From a virus, in the IMG/VR virus record IMGVR_UViG_3300035670_000532, positions 1 to 40,412 of that record: a DNA stretch of 40,412 nt. The stretch is one strand, 5' to 3'. The number at the start of each line of letters is the position of its first letter. The first letter of the stretch is position 1. Positions 9,213 to 17,656 of the stretch are shown piece by piece. Position numbers and translations under genes: made by a program. A model generated the notes under the pieces. That model saw only the letters and a program-made list of their open reading frames with translations, ran no database searches and was not told where the DNA came from.

Positions 9213-9722
9213 TTAGGTGTAACGAACGATCGTTTTGACGGTTCCGGTCGTCATGGTCCAGTTGTTGAGTTTCACGGCAATCGTAGTCTGAGTTCCCGTG
9301 ATCTCTTTCTGGAACATCGCGATCTTCCCACCCGGCTGTGTCAATGCAACAGCCGCTCCGACAATGCCACCCTGCGGAAATGTCAGGGTAGAGATCGTCT
9401 GGTTGTGAGTGATCGTGACGGGTTCAACGATCGAACCCCAAGTTGCGCCATCCGCATCGGAAGCAAAACCGATCGCAATCGTCCCGCTCGTCTGCGACGC
9501 CGATGTCTCGACGATCACTTGGACGGACGTGAGCTTGTTCCCCGGTTTCAGATTCGCGATGCTGATCGTGGTGTTCGTCAGAGTAACATTGCTCGTCAGG
9601 GTATAAGAATCCATCCACACTTTCTCGACGGTCTTAATGTACCCGTTCGCGACAATGTTATCCCCACTGCCACCCGCGTCGTACTTCGTTACGTTCCCGG
9701 CTTTCACTGATGCTGTAGCCAT
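9213..9722 (-). CDS. Beta-rich virion protein next to the capsid gene (possible head decoration protein), 169 aa
   Basis: The sequence is almost all short beta strands with many Thr, Val, Ile and Gly residues, and it has few charged residues, no Cys and no signal peptide. It sits between the major capsid gene and the tail adaptor gene. Small beta proteins encoded here in other phages are often head-decoration or cement proteins. That role is an inference from place and composition; I do not recognise a named family. Confidence 0.5.
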   Translation of the reverse strand: MATASVKAGNVTKYDAGGSGDNIVANGYIKTVEKVWMDSYTLTSNVTLTNTTISIANLKPGNKLTSVQVIVETSASQTSGTIAIGFASDADGATWGSIVEPVTITHNQTISTLTFPQGGIVGAAVALTQPGGKIAMFQKEITGTQTTIAVKLNNWTMTTGTVKTIVRYT

Positions 9723-9770
9723 GTTATTTCTCCTTTTCGCCTATAGCGTTATTCAAATAACGTAGGCCAT

Positions 9771-10646
9771 TTATGCTTCGTTAACGTCAACCTTCACCAC
9801 TCTGGCCTCTTCCAAACGAACCGCACCAATGTTCAGTTCGTAGTAGACCTGCCAGGAATAGGAAAGGTCAGTTCTCTCGTCAGTCCTGACGATCGGCTCG
9901 GCAGACATCGCAACGCAAATGCCATAGCGTTGGAACGCGGCGCAAGTCGTGGTCGTCCCGGACGCCGGGAGAACATTTGAGGTGATCCACTTGAAACCCA
10001 TCCAAGTGTCGATCTCGCCGCGGATAAGGGCTTTCACGGCGTTATAGTCCGAACTCGTCGCTTCACTCGCCCCTAAGAGCTGTTCAAGCCCGTAAGGATT
10101 CGTGAGAAAGAAGCGATCTTCCATCTCAACATCTTCGAGATCGAGGATCCGCTTCGCCGCGCGAACGCGAGCAAACGTCAGCGTCGCGGCTGTACCGGCA
10201 ATATGCGAGATCCCGGAGATAGCATCAGTCCCAAGAGTAATACTGGAAGTTCCGGTTTCCCCATAGTACGCGGTCCCGACCAGCGCGGCAGCGATCACGG
10301 TGTCGATCTTTCTCGCGAGAGATTGAGCGGCGGCGATCGTGTAGGCGCTGCGAGGATCAGACAGCATCCTCAATTCATCACCACGATCTAACAAACGGGC
10401 ATCATGGTAATCGACCATCGTTGCCATACGTCTCGCCAGCACCGGGTCATTGTTCGGTGTTTGGACATTTCGTCCGGACTTCGTTTCCATCGACCATTCA
10501 CCGATCTGGTCCTGATAGAAAACCTTGCCTCTGACATTCGGCTTCATGTAGACAGCCGGAAGTAGCTTGGAATACTTCTGCTGGGCAAGCTGCATGATAT
10601 TCCTGGCGTACGCTTGCGCGTATACCGTTGATTGAGTGTCGGCCAT
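9771..10646 (-). CDS. Major capsid protein, 291 aa
   Basis: The protein starts MADTQSTVYAQAYARNIMQL and contains the pattern of capsid proteins found in podovirus and siphovirus genomes: an N-terminal helix, a long 'SARKID'-type spine helix (QSLARKIDTVIAAALVG, about residues 108-124), a TNPYGLEQLL-type segment and a C-terminal beta strand set (LSYSWQVYYELNIGAVRLE). About 290 residues is normal for a small HK97-fold subunit without a long delta domain. It follows the scaffold gene. A strong AAAGGAGGG ribosome binding site lies just upstream, fitting high expression. Confidence 0.85.
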   Translation of the reverse strand: MADTQSTVYAQAYARNIMQLAQQKYSKLLPAVYMKPNVRGKVFYQDQIGEWSMETKSGRNVQTPNNDPVLARRMATMVDYHDARLLDRGDELRMLSDPRSAYTIAAAQSLARKIDTVIAAALVGTAYYGETGTSSITLGTDAISGISHIAGTAATLTFARVRAAKRILDLEDVEMEDRFFLTNPYGLEQLLGASEATSSDYNAVKALIRGEIDTWMGFKWITSNVLPASGTTTTCAAFQRYGICVAMSAEPIVRTDERTDLSYSWQVYYELNIGAVRLEEARVVKVDVNEA

Positions 10647-10792
10647 TGGAAGGCCCTCCTTTTAAGTTATCAATAAAGAACTAAAGATTTGATTGTCCCC
10701 TAAAAAGAGGGTCGCCTCTTCCACGATCCTTTGCCGGGTCCTCTCAGATTGTCCGGCCCATCACCTGCCAACGAACCAAAGGCCCTCTCGGG
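10647..10792. other. 146-nt gap between scaffold and capsid genes, with the capsid leader
   Basis: No gene is seen here. On the minus strand this is the leader of the capsid gene. It holds a small hairpin with a short U run (10701-10720) and, nearer the capsid start, an A/T-rich stretch and a strong AAAGGAGGG site. A promoter for the capsid is possible but I see no convincing -35/-10 pair. Confidence 0.5.
10701..10720 (-). terminator. Small hairpin with U run between scaffold and capsid
   Basis: On the minus strand AAGAGG and CCTCTT pair across a CGAC loop and are followed by TTTA. The six-base stem is weak, so this could be a leaky terminator that separates scaffold from capsid levels, or a 5' mRNA stabiliser. 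Confidence 0.35.
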
Positions 10793-11671
10793 TTATCCCT
10801 GCTTCGCTCTGTTGATTGTTGCATATAGATTATTCACATAATCGATCGCTCGCTCCCTCTCCTTCTGCGGAGCGCGATCGTTATTGTACGGATGCTTTGG
10901 GTCACCGACGATCTTATCGATCTCGATCTGAGCCTGGTCCGGGGCGAGGCTGAACGTCTTCATCGCGAAGTCCCCGATCTTATTCTCAGCAAACTGACTC
11001 CCGATCCCGGCGAGGAACTTGATCCCTCTCGGGTCTTTCACGAGCTGGCTCGTAATGAAATCCTGAGTTTCCTGATCAGACGCGAACTTATTGATCACCA
11101 TCTGCCCAAGCTCCACCTTCGTCTCGTACGCGTCCCCCCACTCTGAACGCATCCGGTTCACAACCTGGGTCATTTGCTCTTTCACGTTATTCAGATGGCT
11201 CGCGTACTGTTCCTTCGTCTTCGTCGTAAAAATACTCCATAGCTCCTTCGTTTGGTTCGGCGTCAGCTTCAGGGAGTGCGCCACCTCCGAGAACTGCCGT
11301 TTATCGAACGATAACGGCTTCATCTCGGCCGGGATCTCGACATCCGGAAGGCCGTACTGCTCCGCTTTGTCCGGAACTCCCAAAGCTTTCGACAACCTGT
11401 TCCATCCTTCCGTGTCCTCCGGGCCTTTCGGAAGCGGGACTTTCTCGTGACCTAACAACTGCTCCAATGATAAATGACTTCTTACCGCCTCATTGAACCC
11501 GGCTTTGTCGTCACTGAACTTCTGCATCGTCGGACTATTCGCGAAATCCGGGGCAAGCTGAGACTTCCAGGAAAACGAAACCTCTGACGGAGATACCGTC
11601 GTCGTTCCGGCTGGGGTCGCAGTTGTCCCGGCGTCTACCGGGGCTGGATTGTCCACTGTTGTTTCTTCCAT
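10793..11671 (-). CDS. Capsid scaffolding protein, 292 aa
   Basis: An N-terminal Pro/Thr/Val-rich, acidic and low-complexity stretch (first about 30 residues) leads into a long charged helical body with many Lys, Glu and Gln residues. The gene lies between the portal/Bbp19-like genes and the capsid gene, the standard place for scaffold. Such proteins guide procapsid assembly and then leave the head. Identification rests on position and composition. Confidence 0.75.
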   Translation of the reverse strand: MEETTVDNPAPVDAGTTATPAGTTTVSPSEVSFSWKSQLAPDFANSPTMQKFSDDKAGFNEAVRSHLSLEQLLGHEKVPLPKGPEDTEGWNRLSKALGVPDKAEQYGLPDVEIPAEMKPLSFDKRQFSEVAHSLKLTPNQTKELWSIFTTKTKEQYASHLNNVKEQMTQVVNRMRSEWGDAYETKVELGQMVINKFASDQETQDFITSQLVKDPRGIKFLAGIGSQFAENKIGDFAMKTFSLAPDQAQIEIDKIVGDPKHPYNNDRAPQKERERAIDYVNNLYATINRAKQG

Positions 11672-11683
11672 CGAATTACTCCT

Positions 11684-11938
11684 TTACGTTTGTACTGCTT
11701 TTCTCGCTACTGCCGCTACCTGCTCAGGGGAATGCTCGAGCAGGGTCTTAACCGTCGCAAGCACTTGCCTACGCCCGGTTAAAAGCTGATTGATATCCTT
11801 ATCCGACTCCGTGAAATCGTACCACCCGCAAATCTGGTCGAGAAACTTCATCACCTCTCGTCCTGATGGGTTGTCGAACACGGTCCTAACCTCAGTCTGA
11901 AGCTGACGGACTTGATCCACCTTCGTCAAATCAATCAT
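11684..11938 (-). CDS. Bbp19-like structural protein, 84 aa
   Basis: The order of key residues (FDNPSGREVMKFL, then ICGWYDF, then TGRRQVLATVKTLLE) resembles the small Bbp19 family first noted in Bordetella phage BPP-1. Members are encoded next to the portal. The exact role is not known; a head-completion or portal-associated part is usual. The start overlaps the end of the portal gene by 4 nt (ATGA), so its translation is likely coupled to that of the portal. Confidence 0.65.
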   Translation of the reverse strand: MIDLTKVDQVRQLQTEVRTVFDNPSGREVMKFLDQICGWYDFTESDKDINQLLTGRRQVLATVKTLLEHSPEQVAAVARKAVQT

Positions 11939-13602
11939 TTGTTCGTCTCCTTGGCTTTAGCAAACCCAGCGGCCGCGGCTCCCGCATCCTTCCCGACCTG
12001 CGCCGTCGCCGCCGCTTCCATCATCTCAGCTTGCTTGTTGGCCTGTTCTGCTCTCGCGTCGCGGATCTTATCGATCTCAGCATCATCTCTAAGCACCTTA
12101 ACAGGAGCGCCGGTGATCGCCCACACCTCATCAACCACTCTGTCAGCGCTCACCTTGTCCAGAATCTCAGGCGTGAACTGCGACATCTGCCCCATCATCG
12201 TAAGACCAGTGATCAACGTGTTAAGCTCTGACCGCCTCTGCGCCTGGGCCAAAGACCCGACGAAATCGATCTCGTAGTTCGGGTCCATCATCATCTCATC
12301 CGGAGGTTTCGGAAGTCTTCCCCTTCTCCACAAAATACCAATGGTCCTTTGGACAATCGGGTTCAATACCTCAGAGAGATACCGTCCCACGGCGGGGCCG
12401 AGCATCGTCATCTTCTCGTTGATTCGCTCCATAATCTCTGGATTATTCATATCCTTCGTGATGTTCGAGAATGCTAAAAATGTATCGTGAAACATCAGAG
12501 TCTTTACCTTCGTCGAGTAATACTCAACCGCGGCAAGGCCAACCTGGGGATCTCCGAAGTTCCCGAACGGGAACAAATCCTTCCCGCTCATAGCATCCTT
12601 CTTGTAGTAATTTACAGCCCGTGGGTTCATGTTGAACGGAAGAATGAACGCGTTGTCAGGTAACGCTAATGGCGGGTCCGTATGCTTCATCATGCTTCTC
12701 AGGTTTGTCTTTGCAATGGCGTTAAGCAACCTAGCGAACGGCAATGCTTTCATCGCCGGACTGAATCCCCAAGGAATGAACGGGCGCTTATCGAACCTAT
12801 GCACCATCGCAGGGAACTCGTTATACCCGGACTCTTCGATGATCTTTTTGCCTTTCAAATCTATCCACGTCGCTTCGATCGGAAGGTTTTTCTTATCCGA
12901 CTTCTGGATCTCACGGACTATGCGTTTTGCGATATACAGGATGAACTTCTGCTTCGAATCACCCTTCCCAGCCTTAAGCTCCTCTTTCATAGCGTCCGAC
13001 AATGCTTCTCTTCCCCACCGGCTCTCTGCCTGGCGTGCGGTATACTCAAAATCAAGATAGAACTCAGACGCTCTTCCCTTCGCGTCCTCAACGATCAGAC
13101 ATTGATTTAAGGGCATATTGTAGAACCTAGCACCGTCCTTCTCGTCCTCTTCCTCAAACACGAAGCTTGTGCCATACACCCCAGACGACTTATAGCTCGG
13201 GAACATCTGATCGTAGAAGTTCGAGCGGTTGATTGTGTAATTCACCTCATCAGTTACGTCATCTAAGAAATCTCCGATCGCTTTATTCTCGCTTAACGCT
13301 GGGCTTCTATGCCGGAGCCTAAACCACTTCGAGGTGGGAGGCGTAAGATAATTCATAAACCCTGACGCGAACACGTCAGCTGACTCCAATGTCGTCGCGT
13401 CCCAAAGGTATGACGAATCAAGCTCATTACCCATGGCATAAGATTTGTTGTGATCTGTCGATTCAAGATAGAAATAATCATGGAGCGATTGCCAGTAGCT
13501 CTCGAAGTTCTTGCGCCCGGACTTCAGCTCCTCGTACCTAGTGATCAATTCATCGACCCTTGGCCTCTGGACGGTCTTCATCTCTTCCTGCTGTTTATCC
13601 AT
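11935..13602 (-). CDS. Portal (head-tail connector) protein, 555 aa
   Basis: The length and sequence (WDATTLESADVFASGFMNYL near the N-terminus, PPTSKWFRL, and a long C-terminal helix with Ala and Lys repeats) fit the podovirus head-tail connector family. The protein forms the twelve-subunit ring at the capsid vertex through which DNA enters and leaves. The C-terminal 60 residues are Ala/Glu-rich and probably coiled. It lies between the packaging genes and the scaffold/capsid genes, and starts 3 nt after the stop of the acetyltransferase gene. Confidence 0.85.
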   Translation of the reverse strand: MDKQQEEMKTVQRPRVDELITRYEELKSGRKNFESYWQSLHDYFYLESTDHNKSYAMGNELDSSYLWDATTLESADVFASGFMNYLTPPTSKWFRLRHRSPALSENKAIGDFLDDVTDEVNYTINRSNFYDQMFPSYKSSGVYGTSFVFEEEDEKDGARFYNMPLNQCLIVEDAKGRASEFYLDFEYTARQAESRWGREALSDAMKEELKAGKGDSKQKFILYIAKRIVREIQKSDKKNLPIEATWIDLKGKKIIEESGYNEFPAMVHRFDKRPFIPWGFSPAMKALPFARLLNAIAKTNLRSMMKHTDPPLALPDNAFILPFNMNPRAVNYYKKDAMSGKDLFPFGNFGDPQVGLAAVEYYSTKVKTLMFHDTFLAFSNITKDMNNPEIMERINEKMTMLGPAVGRYLSEVLNPIVQRTIGILWRRGRLPKPPDEMMMDPNYEIDFVGSLAQAQRRSELNTLITGLTMMGQMSQFTPEILDKVSADRVVDEVWAITGAPVKVLRDDAEIDKIRDARAEQANKQAEMMEAAATAQVGKDAGAAAAGFAKAKETNK

Positions 13603-13605
13603 ATC

Positions 13606-14055
13606 TCACCCTAAGTTCTTTAAGTAATGCGATTCGATGAACTTGAATCCGAGGTTGTCGTACATTCTCTTCACCTTCCCAGCTTTCTCACCCTCCAAAA
13701 CCGACATCACAAACATATCGTATCCCTGACTTCTAAGCATTCGCTCGACCTGGTGTATGAACCAGACGGCGTAACGGCCGTACGGCTGATCCACGAAGAA
13801 AAAGTTCTCGCTGAACACACGTTTATTGTTACCGCGGTGCCAGATCTCAATTCCGGAGATAATACCAACACACTTATCCCCTTCGATGAGTAGGAACGAG
13901 TTCTTTGATTTCTCACCTTCATATTCAACAATCGCTTTCTCGATCTCGGCCGGGTCCAGCACCGGATCGTACTTCTGAAAGAACTGTGCGTGAAACTTCT
14001 CGATCAATTCCGTGACATCATTCAGCCATTTAGGATCGTAATGCTTAATGTTCAT
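13606..14055 (-). CDS. GNAT-fold acetyltransferase-like protein, 149 aa
   Basis: The order of elements fits the GNAT fold: an N-terminal helix pair, a beta strand with FLLIEGDKCVGIISG, a strand with FFFVDQPYGRYAVWFIHQ in the place of the acetyl-CoA-binding strand and helix, and a C-terminal NLGFKFIESHYLKN. GNAT genes are often found beside portal genes in phages of this type, with unknown substrates. The usual Q/RxxGxG/A loop is not clear (the sequence here is QPYGRYA), so acetyl-CoA binding is not proven. The ATG overlaps the small upstream gene by four bases (ATGA). Confidence 0.65.
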   Translation of the reverse strand: MNIKHYDPKWLNDVTELIEKFHAQFFQKYDPVLDPAEIEKAIVEYEGEKSKNSFLLIEGDKCVGIISGIEIWHRGNNKRVFSENFFFVDQPYGRYAVWFIHQVERMLRSQGYDMFVMSVLEGEKAGKVKRMYDNLGFKFIESHYLKNLG

Positions 14056-14246
14056 TGTCCGAGTAGCGATTTCTGCATCACCTGGGCTTGTCCCGATAAC
14101 CCCATTGGCGAAGAATAAACCGTTTGTGTTGGTGTCGTCCGCTTCTTCTTCGCCTTATCTGAAGCCTCTTCAACCTTCGGAGGCTCTGGAAGCGGTTGCG
14201 GCTTCGGAGCCTCTGGGGATTTGTTTCCACCAAACATAAATGACAT
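14052..14246 (-). CDS. Small proline/lysine-rich protein between terminase and portal, 64 aa
   Basis: The sequence starts MSFMFGGNKSPEAPKPQPLP, continues as a charged, Pro/Lys-rich low-complexity stretch, and ends with a short helix-like segment. A GGAG site lies about nine bases before the ATG. Small proteins of this kind between terminase and portal genes are common in podovirus-type genomes and have no assigned function. No family was recognised. Confidence 0.6.
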   Translation of the reverse strand: MSFMFGGNKSPEAPKPQPLPEPPKVEEASDKAKKKRTTPTQTVYSSPMGLSGQAQVMQKSLLGQ

Positions 14247-14258
14247 AGATCTGACTCC

Positions 14259-15638
14259 TTATCTTATGCCGGCGATACCAAAGAGAGACTCCTCTTTCGC
14301 ATACGCCGGGTTGGTTCTTGGTCTGTACTGCTGGTCCTGCTCCTGTTTCACATTCCCGATCAAGCTGCACGCCATGATCAACGCGTCTGCCATGTTCGGG
14401 CTTGGGAATCCATCCTTCCGCATCTTGTCTTTCGACACGAGGATCCTTCGCTGATTATGATCGAACGTATATTTGATCGTCATCAGCTCATTGATCAGTT
14501 TATCCTCTTTGATGTGGATATGTCCTTTCATCAGGAGATCTTTCAGCTTGTAGGCATGGACGGTCCTGTTGTTCGCGAACTCTTTATTATCCTGGTATCC
14601 GATTTGCGGATTCCTGAACCCTACGAACATCTCAAGACCGCGGCCCTTCGTCAGCGTATCAAACGGGCCTGCACCTAATCCATCTTCGTCAATGATCGCC
14701 CTAAGGACGTTATGTTCATTTGTGGTATGGAGGATTCGGCCCGTTGTGTAGTTGAGGTCCCTGTGATCCCATTCATCGACAAGGATTGTTTCCCAGTGTA
14801 ATGCTCCCATCTGTTGCAGTACGACTACAGCGCATTTGTCATCGCCGTATCTTGCGATATCAAAACCCGCGACGCGAATACCGTAGCCCTCTTTCAGCGC
14901 ATAACTATCTGCTTTGCTTCGCTCAAGTTCTCCGCGGGAATAAACTGAGTCTTCAGCCATGTCCAGAGGCTCCCCCATCCAGATATGACTATAATCCTTC
15001 TCAGAGATCTTCTTGCACTCAGCCGCCTCTTTCTGCAATGCTAGAGTGCAATACGGATTCTCATCGAAATTGATCTTGATGTGGAGGCAGTCCTCGCGGT
15101 TTACGAACGTGGAATACGCAGGATCGTTTGCGACGTGCCTATTCATGGAGAAAAATATCTTCGCATTGTCTTTGCGGATGGTAGGAATTAAGACATCTAG
15201 GGTTTGTTTCGTGATCGCCTGAGCTTCGTCAATCCAGACGATATCAACGCCTTCCATCCCCTGGATGTTAAAAGCGCCCTGCTCCCGGAACCCTCTGAAG
15301 TTGATAGTGGACCCGGTTATCTTGTGGGATATCTTCTGAGACTGGATCTCAAACATATGCAAATCATTTGTACGAATGAGATCGCAAAGGAGGGAGTAGA
15401 CTGATTCGTTGATTGAAACCTGAACTTCGCGGCCACAAGCAACGCGAATCTTATACTTCTCGCAAAGATAGAGAATGAACCGCCCGATCGATTGACTTTT
15501 CCCGCCGCCACGGCCTCCCTCGATGAGGAAGTACCGATAATCGTCGAGCCGGTCAATTATCGGATACAGTTTCGGGGGGAGCTGTAAGATTTTCGGGAGA
15601 TAAATCGCTTCCAATGTTATACCTTTTCGGCGCGCCAT
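14259..15638 (-). CDS. terL: Terminase large subunit, 459 aa
   Basis: This is the DNA-packaging motor. The ATPase half has a Walker A at residues 41-48 (GGRGGGKS) and a Walker B with the catalytic acid at 131-138 (VDIVWIDE). The nuclease half has the usual acidic residues: D260 in GFDIARYGDDK, the IIDEDGLGAG segment, and the NMADAL segment near the C-terminus. The set is that of PBSX-type or related phage terminases. I use the ATG at 15638, which gives a normal N-terminus; the longer frame adds 31 Arg-rich residues inside the upstream gene. It overlaps that gene by 86 nt. Confidence 0.9.
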   Translation of the reverse strand: MARRKGITLEAIYLPKILQLPPKLYPIIDRLDDYRYFLIEGGRGGGKSQSIGRFILYLCEKYKIRVACGREVQVSINESVYSLLCDLIRTNDLHMFEIQSQKISHKITGSTINFRGFREQGAFNIQGMEGVDIVWIDEAQAITKQTLDVLIPTIRKDNAKIFFSMNRHVANDPAYSTFVNREDCLHIKINFDENPYCTLALQKEAAECKKISEKDYSHIWMGEPLDMAEDSVYSRGELERSKADSYALKEGYGIRVAGFDIARYGDDKCAVVVLQQMGALHWETILVDEWDHRDLNYTTGRILHTTNEHNVLRAIIDEDGLGAGPFDTLTKGRGLEMFVGFRNPQIGYQDNKEFANNRTVHAYKLKDLLMKGHIHIKEDKLINELMTIKYTFDHNQRRILVSKDKMRKDGFPSPNMADALIMACSLIGNVKQEQDQQYRPRTNPAYAKEESLFGIAGIR

Positions 15639-15867
15639 CTTCCCGCTTAATCTCACCCATGATAACAATTTGCTTCTGATCCATACCTTCAACCTTCTGC
15701 GGGATGTTCTTAGTAGAAATTGCGATGGCAACTTTTATCTTGTTTGCTTCAGTGAGTTTATGAAAATTATCATTGAGATAACTCCAGCATTTCTCAATGA
15801 CGATCTCCCTGACTCCAAGAACTGACTTTACATGACTGACTTCGCTCATAATAAAACCATAGCACAT
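15553..15867 (-). CDS. Candidate terminase small subunit, 104 aa
   Basis: It sits immediately before the large terminase gene and overlaps it by 86 nt. The N-terminal half is helical, and a strand-type C-terminus holds MDQKQIVIMGEIKRED, like the C-terminal part of some small terminases that bind the pac site. The helix-turn-helix is not obvious, so the call rests mostly on place and size. The start may instead be the ATG at 15849 (MSEVSHVKS), since neither start has a clear ribosome binding site. Confidence 0.5.
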   Translation of the reverse strand: MCYGFIMSEVSHVKSVLGVREIVIEKCWSYLNDNFHKLTEANKIKVAIAISTKNIPQKVEGMDQKQIVIMGEIKREDGAPKRYNIGSDLSPENLTAPPETVSDN

Positions 15868-15882
15868 TTTAAAAATTCATGC

Positions 15883-16224
15883 TTATTTCTCCCCCTGTCG
15901 GGACTTAGAGAGTGCTTGGCTCAAGAATGTTACTGCGTTATGAATTGGAGCTGGATAGTCTGGAGTAGGAACGCCAAGCTCATTCAATGATGCTTGAATT
16001 GCCTCCTCAAGCTCGGAAATCCTCTTGAGGTTGTCGCTATGCCATATCTGATAATTCTTTAGAACCTCACTCTCATCCTCCCCCTTGAAAGCTAGAAGGG
16101 CGGTCTTAATGTCCTTGTGAAGCTCCTTGAATCCATCGACTGACATGAACACAGGCAGGAACTTCTTGATGATTCCTTGCGTTAATTCTTCAGCCTCGAC
16201 CTCATCCCGCAGTTTGTTGGTCAT
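15883..16224 (-). CDS. Hypothetical helical protein, 113 aa
   Basis: The protein is acidic and almost wholly alpha-helical, with coiled-coil-like heptads (NLKRISELEEAIQASLNEL), no Cys and no membrane segment. Its ATG overlaps the stop of the upstream 58-residue gene as ATGA. It lies just upstream of the terminase genes. No family was recognised; a packaging-accessory role is possible from position only. Confidence 0.6.
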   Translation of the reverse strand: MTNKLRDEVEAEELTQGIIKKFLPVFMSVDGFKELHKDIKTALLAFKGEDESEVLKNYQIWHSDNLKRISELEEAIQASLNELGVPTPDYPAPIHNAVTFLSQALSKSRQGEK

Positions 16225-16397
16225 AGTTCACGAACCTCCACTTTTCTGACGCTCCATCTGGGAATAAATGCTTCTGGTTTATATGGCATTTTGTGAACGC
16301 TCCAGAATTGGTCGTTGAGGGTGCATAGGTTTCCATCTTCGTCAAACATTCCCCAACCATTCCAAACCTTCCTTTTCTTCCCCGATTTAGTTTTCAT
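16221..16397 (-). CDS. Small hypothetical protein, 58 aa
   Basis: A short frame starts at the ATG at 16397 and ends at a TGA that overlaps the next gene's ATG (ATGA). It also overlaps the end of the Gp37/Gp68-type gene by 11 nt. The translation begins MKTKSGKKRKVWNG and has aromatic and basic residues plus a WSV segment near the C-terminus. It fills the only gap in an otherwise coupled gene run, which supports it as a real gene. No family was recognised. Confidence 0.55.
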   Translation of the reverse strand: MKTKSGKKRKVWNGWGMFDEDGNLCTLNDQFWSVHKMPYKPEAFIPRWSVRKVEVREL

Positions 16398-17073
16398 GGG
16401 ATGGCTCCTTTGGAAATTCTTGAACGAAGTCTTTTACATAATTTCTTAAACTTTGTTTCATGAAAATAGGGCAACCAATTACGCTGGCCCAATCCTGAAC
16501 ATCCGTTATCCATTGATATTTAATAGGTGCTTTCTTTGCCCCTGTCATTGCTCCTAAAATAATCCAAGAAGGACACGCCTCATTTTCGTAATTAACTTTT
16601 AGGGGCCCAAGCATCGGCTCATAAGAAACAAACCACCTCCGAGGTCTTGATGTAAACTTTTCCTCTAACGCACTCATGCGCCATTGATCTTTTTCGCTTG
16701 TGATCGTCACGCCAAGAATTACATTGTCACATGGGATATGTTCAATTTCGCAATCAGGAATGTTCTCAGGCCGTTTTGTTAAAATTTGAAATATGTTGCT
16801 CGGACATTTATTTATAATCTGATAAACCTGCATCCTCCACGCTTGAGCTATTCCTTTACCAAAAAAATCAGAGGTTGAGCAAACGAAAATCCTCTTTCCT
16901 TTGACGCTTGTCGGCTGGTAAAGACGCTCTGGATGAAAAGATGGTTTAAAGGATTTCTTGAACCTCTCATAAACCTTTCTGGCGTAACAATAAGCGCACC
17001 CTTGAAGGCATCCTGTGATAGGATTCCAGGTGTAATCCGTCCATTCGATTTTGCGGGAGCCTTGCTTATTCAT
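16387..17073 (-). CDS. Gp37/Gp68-family (DUF5131) radical SAM-type protein, 228 aa
   Basis: The N-terminus has the family's IEWTDYTWNPITGC followed by a CX3CX2C iron-sulfur motif (C22, C26, C29), as in radical SAM enzymes. Later come ILTKRPENI, VTITSEKD, FVSYEPMLGP and WIILGAMTG, all in the usual order for this phage and plasmid family. Substrate and reaction are not known. I use the ATG at 17073, with GGAGGAAGGAGA just upstream, over a GTG one codon earlier. It is the first gene of the run down to the terminase. Confidence 0.85.
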   Translation of the reverse strand: MNKQGSRKIEWTDYTWNPITGCLQGCAYCYARKVYERFKKSFKPSFHPERLYQPTSVKGKRIFVCSTSDFFGKGIAQAWRMQVYQIINKCPSNIFQILTKRPENIPDCEIEHIPCDNVILGVTITSEKDQWRMSALEEKFTSRPRRWFVSYEPMLGPLKVNYENEACPSWIILGAMTGAKKAPIKYQWITDVQDWASVIGCPIFMKQSLRNYVKDFVQEFPKEPSHEN

Positions 17074-17116
17074 CACACTCTCCTTCCTCCTAAGAGGGGT
17101 TGGGGGTTAGTTTTCT

Positions 17117-17329
17117 TTACAAAATACCACCACCTAAAGCATTGAGAATCCACATAATCGCATACCTGATTCGGTGCTTGCTTATCCAAAGTTTTTTGAC
17201 CTTCTCCGCTTGCTCCGTCCAGCAGGAACAGGAAAGATTTCCGTTCAGGATATAAAACGGGCATCCATCAACAACAGCATCTATCACAGCGATTTGCCCC
17301 ATGAGTTCATGCTCCATATTTTTTTTCAT
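17117..17329 (-). CDS. Small Cys-containing protein, 70 aa
   Basis: The protein starts MKKNMEHELMGQIAV and holds a CSCW pair near the middle, with a hydrophobic C-terminus (RYAIMWILNALGGG). It overlaps the end of the upstream small membrane gene by 23 nt in another frame. A longer frame with an upstream start is open but its extra part coincides with that neighbour. No family was recognised. Confidence 0.45.
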   Translation of the reverse strand: MKKNMEHELMGQIAVIDAVVDGCPFYILNGNLSCSCWTEQAEKVKKLWISKHRIRYAIMWILNALGGGIL

Positions 17330-17507
17330 GGTCAACACGCTCCTTTTCTTTCTGGTCTGCACGCATTTCAAAACCAATAGAGCTAAACATTTCAAGAACC
17401 ATAACAATCCAGAACCAATGCCATTCGAGTTTCCCGAAAGCACATAAGGCAAGGACTGTGGCTTGGAACATATCTCCCGAACAAACAAACACTTTATGGA
17501 ACTTCAT
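17307..17507 (-). CDS. Small membrane protein, 66 aa
   Basis: A central hydrophobic stretch (ATVLALCAFG and WHWFWIVMVLEMF) reads as one or two membrane segments, followed by a charged tail ending KKYGA. The ATG at 17507 follows a GAGGGG-like site. A GTG start three codons earlier is also possible. Upstream in the same frame there is a Cys/Trp-rich stretch without a start codon. No function was recognised. Confidence 0.5.
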   Translation of the reverse strand: MKFHKVFVCSGDMFQATVLALCAFGKLEWHWFWIVMVLEMFSSIGFEMRADQKEKERVDHEKKYGA

Positions 17508-17656
17508 TCCCCTCACCCCATAGTTTTCCCGATGCCATTCGCACCAAGCGCAGGGACACCACCAATGAAATTACGGACACTAAAAAGTTGGACGGCTCGG
17601 TTTTATCTCACCGTACTTGCCACCGATAGTTGTCTCGGACACCGCCCAACACACTC

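Noticed and set aside
17077-17264. 63-residue minus-strand frame beginning MPVLYPERK
   Set aside because: It lies over the better-supported 70-residue gene in another frame, ends at the start of the Gp37/Gp68-type gene's leader, and has no convincing ribosome binding site.
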